Source: Rotaria macrura (taxonomy: Eukaryota; Rotifera; Eurotatoria; Philodinida; Philodinidae). Taken from it: a stretch of 64,000 nucleotides of DNA. The DNA lies in NCBI GenBank assembly GCA_900239685.1, contig OENT01000119.1, forward strand, positions 1 to 64,000, given 5' to 3'. The position numbers were made by a program, and so were the translations under genes. Positions 37,101 to 49,482 of the stretch are shown in pieces (the first letter of the stretch is position 1; each line of letters opens with the position of its first letter). The notes under the pieces are model-generated. The model had not been told where the DNA came from. It ran no database searches and was given only the letters and a program-made list of their open reading frames with translations.

Positions 37101-40100
37101 TTTCCATTGTATATAATGATATTGAACAATAAAACGATGTTCTTGTTCATCATCAATGACTTTTGATAAAAAAATATCTTCTGTTGTTAATGATGACGAT
37201 GGTGAAAATTCTTTGCTTTTGCTTATCTTACATAAATAGAAAGAAAAAAAGGTGTATTACTCTTATTATTAAATTTATCATTTTAGATAATAATAATAAT
37301 GATGATGATGCTGCAACGAACCTTTTCTATTTTTCTTATGGTGAATCTTTTCACCGAAAATGTTCAATGTCTGTTCCATCGTCCACTGTATCCACATGGA
37401 AAACTGAGTACTATTAGGTTCAACGATGATCCTGGTGAGCCTCTCTTCCTGACGCCTTATCTAGAACAAGGTCAAATTGAAGAGGCAAGAAGATTAAGGT
37501 ATGACGTATAGGTTTCTTTTCTCGTATTGCTTATGAATGTATTGATTTAGTTCGGTTGAACTACCTCCATATAAACAACAATCATTCTCTGGCTATTTAA
37601 CTGTGAATAAGCAGTATAATTCAAACATGTTCTTTTGGTTTTTTCCAGCTCAGAATGGTAATAAAAGTGCTCCTGTTCTTCTTTGGCTTCAAGGTGGTCC
37701 TGGTGCTACATCTCTGTTTGGTTTATTTAATGAACATGGTCCTATACAAGTCAACGACGATGGAAGTTTAGCGGAACGACCTATTACATGGAATTCATTG
37801 TATAATCTTTTATATATTGATAATCCTGTTGGTACAGGTTATAGTTTTACGTCCAATGATCAAGGTTATGCTCGTACACAAGATGATGTTGCACGTGATC
37901 TCTATTCAGCATTAACACAATTCTTTCAAATTTATACTGATTATGCATCGAATCCATTCTATGTTACAGGTGAAAGTTATGCTGGAAAGTATGTTCCATC
38001 CATAACATATAAAATTCATGTCGAAAATCAAGATCCACAAGTTAAAGTTAAAATTAATTTAGTTGGACTTTGCATGGGCAATGGATGGACCGATCCGTAT
38101 AGACAATATACATATGGGCCATTACTCTATCAGGTACTTGCATACAAATCGCAGTTAATGAAATTCATCTATTTCCATCTCTCAGTTTCTCTGTTGCATA
38201 CGATGCTACATCTAATGTTAGATTCACACTTTCGATGGTTATTCTCTATTAAAAATAGTTTCTTTAGAAGAAATAGAATAATCATCATCATAAGAGAAAA
38301 TCCTATCTTTTAATACTTGGTCAGTAGTTCTAAGATCATGAAACAATTTAATATTACTACTTCGTTAAATTCTAAATAGAACATTCGAGTCAATAGTACG
38401 TATTATGAGATTTAGCCACAGTCTAATTTCGTTAGTGCCCCCAATGAACATGTAATAGGTTTTTTTCTTTCACGTTTCAAAATTATCGAGAAAATCAATC
38501 ATTATTTTGCTTTTCTATAATCGTTTTCGACAAATATTCTTATGCATATTTTTAGATCGGTTTAATTGATGAAAATCAATTATTTTATATTAATCTTCAA
38601 TCAGATTTAGTTCGCTATGCAATAAATCAGAAACGTTTTGCTGATGCATTCTCTATATCGGATTCCTTAATTGATGGTGATCTTATTAATACAACCTCCT
38701 TCTTTTCAAATGTAACTGGCCTACGAGCCTATTTCAATTATTTACAAACTGATGTTTCATCATCGATATCCAACTATGTTGGATTTATTACAAATGCGGA
38801 TCATCGTCGACAAATTCACGTCGGAAATTTGACTTTTTATCAGGATAATAAAGTCGAAATTATGCTGATAAACGATGTATTTCAGAGTATACCATCAGAA
38901 CAACTGACAACTCTTTTTAATAATTATAAAGTTCTCGTTTACAATGGCTTATTAGATATAATTTGTGCTGAAGCTTTAACATTAAATTGGATAGCGGATT
39001 TACAATGGTCTCATTCAAATGAATATAAAAATGCAACTCGACAAATATGGAAAGTAAATTCAACAGATGATCAAATAGCTGGATACATTAAAGGCGTCTA
39101 TAATTTTGTGCTAGCTTCTATTCGAAATGCTGGACATATGGTACCAGCTGATCAACCAAGAGCTATGCTAGACTTATTAAAACGTTTCATTGAACTTACT
39201 TTTGTTAAATGAAACGAACGTTTTTCATAGTCGCATAAACATTGTCTATCCACACATGTGATTTTAAATGAACCATAGGTTATTGTTTGATTCAGTTCTG
39301 GCCAATATTGATGACATTTGGTCTTTGAAAAGCAAAGAAATAAAATAGTCAACATAGATCAAAAACAGTAATGAAATTCATTCGAAATTGTTCACAAAAA
39401 GCTTTTCTACAGACAGTCTAAGAATGAAAAAACATGGAAATTTGCTTTTCTATCCTATTGAGCCAATATTGTAACAAAATATGGATAAGAAATATGTATT
39501 ATGATACGTGCTAATCAAACTTCGACACAAGACACTCTTTTCTTTTCAACTAAGTCGAAATGTTCGTGAATGGATGGATATGTCTTATTTTTACAATACA
39601 TTCTTAGCACATGATATGTGATGGTAACTGTGAATGATGAACGAATCGACGTGTAGAACACAATATCTTCTTGTTGAGTACTACAAAACATGGTGATGAA
39701 TGAAGAACAGTCGACTCTTGACAGAGATTCATAAGAGCAATTTAAACTCAGGAGTTAAAATCAGCGTCAACTCTATCTAGTGCAGTTGAGAAAATTTTAT
39801 AACGATGATTAAAAAACTACTATGACATGTTGATGTATAGAACAGCAATGTTGACAATAAGTGACCTATATCAAAAGTGGCAAAAATAATTAGATTAGTA
39901 AATATTTGGTTCTGAAACGGAATATACGCATAATTTAATACACAATGGATTGTTCTTCAACTTGTACATGCTATTCTGTTCATATTACTACAACATTGGG
40001 TAAACATGAGATATAAAGACACGTGCTTCAACTTAAATCAATTCTTCACACTGATTTCGAAGATTAGGATAAGCCGTCAGTATTTGATTCCATTGATGCA

Positions 40101-43100
40101 AGAAATAGATTGAACATTCAATTGACGATAGATATCAAAGTGACAACTCTCTTGTGACAATATTGACAGATCATATTTATTTTCGATATGTATTCTCAAT
40201 CCATTTTAACAACTACACAGCTGTGTATAGGTAGGTATTTGTTAAAAATACAGGTGTTGGTGTGCACAACATCTATATATATATGTGCCGACAGAAAAGA
40301 AATTAATAGAGAAATAAAAAAGATGAAGTTTTTCTATGTCACGAAATATTTGAAAAGAAATACTGAAGCTATTTACATATCTGTTGAATTTATGGACCAA
40401 CCATCATGCATAGTTTTTCTTTGTGACAATCTGTCTAGAACATAGAACGACAATCGATCACTTACATTTCGTTTGATCAACTCAAGTAACGGAAAGAATT
40501 CACATGATTACATATTCAGCATCTTATGTTAGATCAATTCCGTATTATTATCGTATCTTCTGATTGTAAATGATTAAACATATCTTTATGAATCATATAT
40601 TTTCTCATTAGACATGAGACGATGTCACAAAACGCACGAGAAAAAAAACAAATAAGCAAAAGATCAAGAAGAGAATAGACATTGACAACAAATATATATA
40701 TTCATGTACATATATATGATTTCGTATTATCGTCATATATAATAACAAATAGTTCTTATCGAGAACTTCCTACAATTATATACGATGAATGTCTATGTAA
40801 AAGCATGGAAAAAAAATGCAAGTGTTGTCTTTGTTCTGATAAATAGAATAAAATCTTTCTTAAAACTTTTGCTTAAGAACTAAAATAAGTTTCTCATTAT
40901 ATTTTTCCTATGATCTAAGTATATCACAAAAGTAGAACTCAAATAATCTTTACCATTCGTGATGCACCTTCAATAATATTTGTTAACATCACAATAGATT
41001 TAACCTTGAGTTCCCATAGCATGCGCCAAAAATCTTCACAAGTATCCGACTTAGGACCTATAATAAGGTATGGGTACTTTCGTTCGGCTTTTTCTCAGTT
41101 GTTGTTAAAGTATTAATATTACCTTGAGTAGCAATAAACTTATTTGAACACTGGTATCCCTATGTAGCAAAATATATCAAAACATATTTATGAGCAGTGT
41201 AATGTACGAACCGAAATATAATTTCCATTGATATAATCCGTTGCCGGATCATCATTAAGTTGATTAAGAATAACACGAGTAGCATCAATGGGTAAAATAT
41301 TAATAAAACGATTTTTAGAAGAAACAATTTCTCGACTTGCTGATGTACACGGTAATTCATCGAAATGAGGAATACTCTAATTATCAGGAAAAAAACAAAG
41401 ACGAAGCTTAATAAATTATTTATTCAATGTCAATCAATAGAAGTAAAGAAATAATTCATATATATTCATCCATCTATTATTCGTCTTATAGTGAAGAAAA
41501 TGTATTACATTGTCATGGAGGGAAAACAGAATCTTTTAACATACTTGAAATTCGATAGAAAATGCTAGATCATCAAGTGCATGTTTTTTCATGTAAATGT
41601 CATACAATTGATCGACAGGAAATTCCTTGGGTATCATAAAATTCTCTGAAATCAAAATATATATTTCGTAATCATAGTAAGAGTATGCATTAAACATTAA
41701 ATGTTTCTCCTAGTGAGAAAATAATCGATATTTAATTTAACTTACTTGGATCGTTGTTGAACGAATTATTATTAGATTGCCGTCGAAGTTTTGACGGGGA
41801 ACAGCATGTTGCTATTGATTTCGGATATGAACGATGTCGACGATCTCGATTGTAAGAATCAATGGAAATATTAGCTAATGTTGGTTTAATTAAAGATGAG
41901 TGAGGACTACCCATATGGTATGGCTAACGATCACACTCAAAACTTTTTATCTTTCCGCGTTAGAACAAAAAAAAACTCTAACACGTTGTCGTACTAATCC
42001 AGTCCCGACACAATCTAATCCTTTTGAGGCTTACTGTGAATCGGTGAATAACATAATGGTGTACTGTCACGAGATTGTTTTGTTGTCGACAGTGTATGTA
42101 TACAGGGCAATTGGAAGTAAGCATATGCATCACTCATATGCTGTCTACAAGGAGAAACAAAAAAAAAAGAAAAAGTCTTATAATTATTGTGTTTCTCGTT
42201 TTTACCTAAGAATAAATGTACAAATGAATGAAAGAAAAATGAAACCAATAAAACTGCCAATGAATACAATGATGAATATTGCAGTATTAGGCGATTCTCT
42301 CTTATCGATTGCTGTTGTAAATGATGACAAGAGAAGAACCTCAGGGTTTGTCGCTGAACTATATTGTGAATTGGTTGTTGATTTATTTTTGATCGAAATT
42401 ATTCGGAATTTAAATGTAGTATTAGAAATATTTACTGGCGATGTTATTTCAATAAGATATCCTGCTGTTGTTGATACTAGTTCTGTTTCTTGTGTAGTCT
42501 CTAAAATTGATAGAATAAAATCTATGTAAGATATACGTTCCCTTTAATATGATTTAATCTAGTAATAGATAGGAATTGAATCGGATTCGAAGTGACATAA
42601 TCGATATAAATCTTGCAACGAATGTTTATTATAACACATGATGATAATACATTAGTAGAACTATAATCGAATAACAAATCGATAGAAACAACAATAAAAT
42701 TCTCGGAAGTTAAAAACGAGATCTGAAAATTCTCCTTCATCTGCAAAATTCAATGGGCGGTCGACTTATTCTATTAAATTTTTATAGATATTCGATGCGT
42801 AAACAAAATGTTTTCAATTTATCTAATGATTCTGATTGATTTTTGTAAGGTGTAGGTAGATGTTAAGTCATAAGTCTTGTTGAATCTTAGTCCTCATTCT
42901 TGCTGCTGCTTTATTATTAATCTTTATCAATACAACGTTCGATATAATAGAATTCGAATGTTGCACATTAAATTTTTCTAACTGAATTTTGAATACAAAA
43001 AGAAATGCATTTGAATACGATTTGATTTTCATTTATGCGTAAGTAGGATGAGATCGTCATAAGTAATATGAACTCTAATTTCTTTAACCTTCAAATGTTC

Positions 43101-43356
43101 GAAAGAAGGTCGAATAGGAAAAGAAATTACTTGGCAATAGTAATTTTTGATTATATTTTGTTAAGATTTGACGATTTGCAATTAACTTTTTAAGTATTTC
43201 AATAGAGTTCGACTTTTTCCATGAATGTAAAGCTGTTGTTAAATTCAACAATTGATTACTCGATAATGAATGATTACGGAATGTCATAGTAGAAAGATTA
43301 ACAAATCCATTTGTTGCATCGATTGAAGCCAATAAAACAATAAGGAAGACCAACAT
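34145..43356 (-). CDS. Receptor-type protein tyrosine phosphatase with tandem D1-D2 domains
   Basis: Twenty exons on the minus strand, about 972 aa: 43356-43131, 42977-42934, 42740-42537, 42498-42206, 42144-42035, 41874-41746, 41645-41545, 41376-41212, 41159-41123, 41057-40954, 39322-39200, 37226-37000, 36933-36801, 36722-36585, 36373-36280, 36224-36157, 36104-35979, 35923-35598, 34478-34343, 34279-34145. All phases agree; the first three exons are the least certain, and the third intron would be only 38 bp. Signal peptide MLVFLIVLLASIDATNG, a short glycosylatable ectodomain, and a transmembrane helix near residues 230-254. D1 shows KNRFINILP, DYINGNYIS, KCHQYWPE, loop VHCTAGVGRTG (Cys587, Arg593) and QTKQYVFI, but its WPD loop reads QWKDMDVP. 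D2 keeps KNRHTQIIPYDHNRVRLSRI, yet its loop is HCGYGGPCCS without the arginine, so it should be inactive. The enzyme would dephosphorylate phosphotyrosine at the plasma membrane. A CPVL gene is nested in the intron 37227-39199. Confidence 0.88.
37299..39212 (+). CDS. CPVL: CPVL-like serine carboxypeptidase, copy 2, nested in the phosphatase gene
   Basis: Three exons: 37299-37498, 37551-38133 and 38556-39212 (479 aa, the same length as copy 1). A TTTTAG acceptor at 37286 precedes the first of four in-frame ATGs. Signal peptide, GGPGATS oxyanion motif, Ser209 in the canonical GESYAGKYVP, Asp395 in YNGLLDII and His455 in NAGHMVPADQP are all present, so the enzyme should be active. The last intron of copy 1 is absent here. 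The gene lies on the opposite strand within a 1973-bp phosphatase intron; its last 13 coding bases (39200-39212) overlap a coding exon of that gene. Blocks 37425-37646 and 37816-37981 are nearly or fully identical to copy 1, including the first intron; other parts are much more diverged. Confidence 0.94.
37425..37646 (+). repeat. Conversion-like identical tract A (copy 2 side)
   Basis: Partner of 31785-32006. It covers the end of exon 1, intron 37499-37550 and the beginning of exon 2 of the nested CPVL gene, with one difference in 222 bp. Confidence 0.9.
37816..37981 (+). repeat. Conversion-like identical tract B (copy 2 side)
   Basis: Partner of 32179-32344, 166 bp without a difference, ending right at the catalytic serine codon region. 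Confidence 0.9.
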
Positions 43357-44460
43357 TTCGAAAATACTGTTGTTCAAATGATGTTGTGTCTACAGTCTAT
43401 TTTCATCTATATCGATATTCGTATCAAACAGAAATAAGCCACCTAAAACTGTATATATATATATATATATATATATGCTCATATAATAGTATAGCAAACA
43501 AGAATTGTATGCATAAAACGAAGGCCAACAACTTGACCGATTACTCACCTTCTACATTTTCAGTACGCTGTGTATGACAATTACGTCATCATCGTTCTCC
43601 GGATATATCAATTAGAGCTTACCGCTTTGGCCTAAGCTTCTTTTTTTATGTCCTGCACGTACGTTTACATGTATTAACTTATTGCTCGATAAATTTACAC
43701 CATGTCTTTCTTCTTTCAATAGATAATCATGATGGACAATTAACCTCCATGCAGTGAGAATTAAAGAATTAGAACCATGATATATGATAGAACAATAAAT
43801 AGATTGTTCCTTTTTTCTCTAATATCTATGCATCCCACAATCAATATGAGTGATATATCGAGGTCATCATGAAAAAAAAAAGAAAAGAAACTAGAAGATA
43901 TGGAACGATTTCTTTCTGATTATATGTGACAGTAAACGAAACAATTTTCTTTCGACGTCGACAAAAAGATTAATTATTGCATTAGAAGTGTTACATGTGC
44001 GTTCTCAAGTGTGCAGCATATGCATTGAATTCATTTGTTGTTCGTGTCACTAGAACACGACAATTTCGGTTACCACATATATACGATTTCTTAGTTGAAT
44101 CAATATTAGTCGCAACAATTGAACATTACTCAATCATAATACATGTTCATATGAGTTTCACTAATTATAACTGACAATCAAATAACCGTAGTACACTTGT
44201 GCCGGCCGTTACATTCTTTCATTTTTAAATGGTGAAAAAAACAGGCCTCTTCAATCGCTCAATAAGTAATATAGTTTACGTTCTGGATATTATATATTCA
44301 ATATCGACGTTACAATAATGGACAACTATTATTCATATAAAATACTCGACAGAAATTTATTGTATTAAAAAATATTAATTTTTAAGAATTTATATAAGCA
44401 TATTGATGAATTACGAAAAAATACTGTATTTTGGTACTCATGCGGATGAGTCCTTCAGGA
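43357..44460. other. Intergenic region between phosphatase and Tudor gene A
   Basis: About 1.1 kb containing the presumed phosphatase promoter region and an AT microsatellite, and probably the 3' UTR of Tudor gene A at the right end. No coding exon was recognised. Confidence 0.5.
43449..43478. repeat. (AT)n microsatellite
   Basis: About 28 bases of alternating TA just upstream of the phosphatase start codon. Confidence 0.85.
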
Positions 44461-46525
44461 CTAAATGGCATCATCATCATCATCATCATTTTCTTCACCT
44501 TCATAGGAAATATTGTAAATTATATAATCGAAAATTTTTATTAAATGATTGAATTTCGGAAAAATTTCTTCATTCAATACTGTACGGATTAGATGTGAGC
44601 TTTTCATAATTTGATGAACATCCTGCAGAATAAAATGATATATATATATATGATGATAGAATAAAATGTCCATGTTAATTTTATCCTCACTAATTTTGAT
44701 GATGAAAGGTTCAGTTCAACAAAACACAAAGGCCAATTACGATCACGACTTGTTTTGACCAGAAATGTCGCATCAACATATTCGTTGAAAACAAGATCGA
44801 TAAAGAATTGCACAGCTCTGGGATTTTCATTCCAAGTACCTCTCCATGGTAAAGTCTAAAATGAAGAAAACAAATTAATTTCCATCATACAAAAATGAAT
44901 CATTCAACTTTTTACCCTAGCCAACGTACACGAAACAGCTTGAGCTGGTAAATCAGCAAATTTTTCCTCAATCGGATAGATATTGCGTGCAGCCACTTCA
45001 TTCCAGTTACCATAGTCAACATAAACGACGTCATAGAAATCCCTTTTGCCAGTCTCTATGAAAACACGTACAGAAATATATTCTATATGATAAGGTGTAT
45101 CTTGAATTGGGTTAAGTGAAAGTGGTACGTATGACGATGCTAAGATTTTTTTTCAAACTTCCAATTTTGTTTTCCAGCTTACTGTTTCTCAAAACAAAAC
45201 GAAATTTGATCGTCTCGTTCAATGAAGATCAGTGGAATAAAATCAAACTCCAAGTCGGTCCCTCTTTTATAGATCTTGAGCTATCATTTTATGAATTTAT
45301 TTTACCTGCTGGAACTGCTATAATTCTAGCACGATAAAATTGATCATCTTCAAACTTAGCGACACAGTAATTTCCACGTTCCCATGATCTTCGTGGATTA
45401 TGATTAGAATCTTTGGAATAGGAATCACTAATAAAAACTGAAAATTGAAACGCATAGTAGTAAAACTAGATTATTTACTTGATTTCTTTTTGTAGTTGTT
45501 CATATTTTCCTTGAGAACTTGCCAATTGAAGGAAAAATCCTGACGGATGATCGACATGTGAAACAAATGCTTGTTCGTAACATTTTTTTCCCAGAATGCG
45601 AGGACGAGGAATACGTACTGAAAATAGATATATTTTTCTAGTAAGGTATTCCTTTCAGTGTTTATTACTTCAAATATTTGTTTACAATAATCTACAAATG
45701 TCTCTATTCAATTATGTCCGACAAATTATGAGATATAGAATTGAACACGTTTTCCCTTTGTTGAGAAGTGAGTTTCAGTAATTTAATTCGATAGTTAATA
45801 TGTGTCAGTCACATCATCGTTCAGTCCAAAGAAAATATTTTTGCTTATTTGTTTCACAAGAACATGACAGATATGTCTTATTGATTTCTGTGCCAACTTG
45901 CACCAAGTATATTACATAAAAAATCTTTTTAAAAGTATTTGAGCAATTGAAATTTCAAGACTAAAAGCTTTTGTAACTCGTAAGATTCATATTGTTGAGA
46001 ACATAGATGAAAGACTGAGAGAAGTTCATTCCAATACTCGAAATGTCATTATGTCATTGAAGATAACAACTAAGTAATACTGGCAAGTTCAAATGGAAAC
46101 ATAATTGGTTTGGCTACAAAAGAGAACGATATTTCAGATTAATTAATAAAGACAAAAACAGATGCTGATAATCTAATATCGAGTGTCTACTTTTTCTCGT
46201 ATGCTGACAATTAGAAATATTCGCTAATTGCGCACTTAAATATTTTCCGCTTTGTTGCACCTCAACTCAGTCAATTAATTGACTTACTTGGCCTATTCGG
46301 ATCGCGTTTCTTACGGGCAATACCAATATTATGATGATCGACAGGTGTGTTTAATGACGATATCGATAAATCAACATCACTCATAGGAGTCGCAACGGCT
46401 GATTCTCGCTCTGATCTAGCCATCGATACTCTACCAGAATCATCGGTTGGTGCACGTAAATGATCGGCAGTTGCTGCTCGACTTGATTCATCGTTCGTTT
46501 CGATATATCGGCGATTCGAATTCAT
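44461..46525 (-). CDS. Tudor-domain protein A (single extended Tudor domain)
   Basis: Six exons: 46525-46288, 45617-45479, 45427-45306, 45055-44916, 44855-44691 and 44622-44461 (321 aa). Introns are 51-68 bp except 250 and 670 bp. After a polar, disordered N-terminus comes an SN-like strand region (YEQAFVSHVDHPSGFFLQLA), then the Tudor barrel: GNYCVAKFEDDQFYRARII and VVYVDYGNWNEV, followed by DLPAQAVSCTLAR. The second half of the extended fold (WNENPRAVQFFIDLV...VDATFLV...WPLCFVEL) and a C-terminal helix with six Asp complete it. This is the extended Tudor fold that binds symmetrically dimethylated arginines, typically on Piwi proteins. An acceptor TTATAG lies 11 bases before the ATG. Same strand and same architecture as genes B and C; the intron splitting the W-PL junction in those genes is missing here. 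Confidence 0.88.
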
Positions 46526-49482
46526 ATATTATTAATCTATAATAAAGAACTACTTGATTTCACATTTTGCATATTAGATCATAGTCTAGATTTGAAATCA
46601 CAGAAACGTTTTGAGATGCAACAGCTATTTTTTTCAGAATGAGGAGTTATATTAGACAAACAAATCTGGACGAAAGCACACAGTAAAAATAATTTATCTT
46701 ATGCAACAAGATATCTTAGTAGATGCTTTAGATATTTTACATTTCTTACAACCCACTTCTCGAGTTTTTCTTTCAAAACAAGTAGAAATTCTAAAGGTAC
46801 CTTGCTAAGATATCTACATATCTTATCGATTCTTTCACTTTCATTACTTTTTTCATCCAGCAGAGAAGTATTCATAATCAGAGCCGAACGTTGAAATAGG
46901 GTAGACTGATGCTTTGATAAAAATATACACAAGAACAAACACTTAAAATATATAACTTTCATAAGAGTATCCGAACGTGCCGATGCTACCACGGGCACGA
47001 TAATCTTCAATCTGTTGTAAAAGAAAACTTTCGTGTACTTCTTTAGTTTGATTGAGTGGTGAGAAAATAATTGAAAAATTCGACTAGTGGAATAGTATGA
47101 GTGTTGCAAAAGAAGCAATCCATAATTTCATGCATTTCAACACTCGTCTACACTCTTACTATATCACTGACATGATGACAATAGGAAACGAAAATTTAAT
47201 CTCATTAGCCTATGTGTTTAATGATAGAACGTACTATGCATCAGATGATGCGTGATCGTATACTATAACTAATCGAACAACTATCTTCACAGCAAATTGA
47301 CCAAGGAAAATTAAAATACATGAGCTGTGACAGGACATCTCTTTTCTGTTAAGATATGGTTGATAAGAAATTTCTGATGAAATTTATCTATCTTAGTTAA
47401 ATCAACAGTATCTAAAATATCGAAGAGTCATGATAATTCGTATTATATTCGGTAACACTCTTCAAACACGAACACAACTCATTCTGAATCTGATGACATG
47501 GTTAGTTTGAATTGCGGATCGTGTTGTAGAAACCATTTCAAGAAGTATGAAAATCCTCGAAAAAAAAACAAAAGTAAAGGAAGAATGATGTTCGACAACA
47601 ATTCTGCTTATGACTTATTTAACAATATTTTCAAAAAGTACCACTTAAAAAAATAGTTATTAAAATGCAAAGTGGTCAGCACTTTCAATTGAGATTTCGT
47701 GAAGAATTCAAGAAATATTTATATCTTTTTCTTACGTATTCATTACAATTTTGACTGTTGAAACTACGTATGTGCACAAGAAATGTCGAAGTGTTTATCT
47801 CAAGGACTTTTTATTTGGAATTTTCAGAAAAATTTGAAAAATAGTTTAGTTTGTTCCTGTAAATAGTACAATCGACTGAGACAATGTTTTATACAAATAT
47901 GTGTGGATTATGGATCAGATTACTAAAACATTTCAATTGACTCTTTCTCAATGGTTCTATGTCAAGAAGATCAACATGAATTCTATGGAAGGCTTGCTTT
48001 ACTTTTGGAGTTCTTAAAATCAAACGGACTATTGTTCTAGAAGAACATGGGTATTCACAGAGTAGGCTTTCATACAATTAGATGAGTATCAATGTGGCAA
48101 GACTATACAACTTTGTACTCCATGAACTACTCTAATTGCTAGAATATATTCGACACGTCCACAATACGCCGAAAAATGTTGTCACTTTTTGAACTATGTA
48201 AATTGTAAGGCAATCACAACTTCATGACTTGATACTTTTTGAAACAATTTCCTGTTTGGTGCTAAAGAGGTGAATTCCGTTTTAGGAGCATGTGGAAAGA
48301 ACCTAACACGATCAAGCTGTTACGTTACATCGCAACTAATATTACCTCGTTACTGAATGAATATTAAGGAAATTTTTTTAGCATTGAATATTTTCACGTC
48401 AGCTAACAATTCCATTTATTTTAATATTCATATTCCATTTTAAGTGATCCATACTCTATCAGTTACTTGACAACGAAATCATAATTTTCCTTTTCGATTT
48501 AAGAACTTCAATTTCTTGTGCTTTGTTAATAATGTGTTTTAACGACCTCTTGAGAAATCGTTTTATTCGAAAGAAGACTTTTGATCGTTATCAACATATT
48601 TGCTGATCACTTGGTTAGTAACTAAAGGTCAATTCTTTAGAATCAATATGAAAGACAAAGAAATGATTTATTCTCTGCATCCCGATTACTTTGAGTTCTT
48701 CAGGCCTCACGAGGATGTTTATCTTAGCGACTCTTAAACCTCTAATGCAGATGTCAGTACTGATTGAATTTCAGCGCATATTTTACGATTAATGTTTCTT
48801 GGATTTTTTTCCATCACGTTGTTGAAAAGGTCTTTAGTAACACGGACTCTCTAATGAAACCGAACGTTCTGAATTCAACCATAATGACAAACAGAAAAAT
48901 CAATTTTTTCGAAATCCTATATTATAGAAACATGATGAAACTTTAATAAAACTGAAATCAGTTGGATCATTCTGGACTTCGTACACAATCTGAATTTATC
49001 AGAAGCTACAATTAAGATAATAGGAAAAACCACTGTTGAATTGTGAAAGGAAGATATCAGAAAGACATAGTACTTTGAAGCAGTGGAATTTCTCGTTCGA
49101 ACAATCTCTTTACCTGTCAGAGGACATTCGAATGTGTTTTTCGGACAAAACAGAAATCTGATTTAGGAATAGCAAGAAAAACCAAAGCATGTTTTGATAT
49201 GAATTATTCTCGTGAGTAGAGTTGTTCTCCAGTGTTTACTTATCGATACTGCTCAACAATTGTAGTTTGAAAAAAGGCATAAATTATTTGTTCTGTGGAT
49301 ATTTATAACAAGATAAATGGATTCCTAGAAATAAATTTTTTACGGATAGATAGACTGGTTTAATGTTTTCCAACCTGTTCCATCTACAAAATACGTGAAC
49401 AATGAAATTTTCCTAGGCCCATATTGAAAGATTCAATTCGTATACGGTCAGTTTAAAACGTAAAAACCGACGGTATAAGGTC
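46526..49482. other. Spacer between Tudor genes A and B, left part
   Basis: No supported gene. A minus-strand frame at 46699-47118 (ATG at 47118) is 139 codons long and ends in a basic helix, but lacks splice continuity with Tudor A and has no recognisable domain. A shorter frame at 47889-48077 looks like chance. No RNA genes were recognised. Confidence 0.4.

Noticed and set aside
41900-42529. 209-codon plus-strand open frame
   Set aside because: It is antisense to the transmembrane and juxtamembrane exons of the receptor phosphatase, which have consistent phases, a membrane helix and known PTP continuation. The plus-strand frame has no recognisable domain.
47889-48077. 62-codon minus-strand frame
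   Set aside because: Short, isolated, without splice context or recognisable motif.
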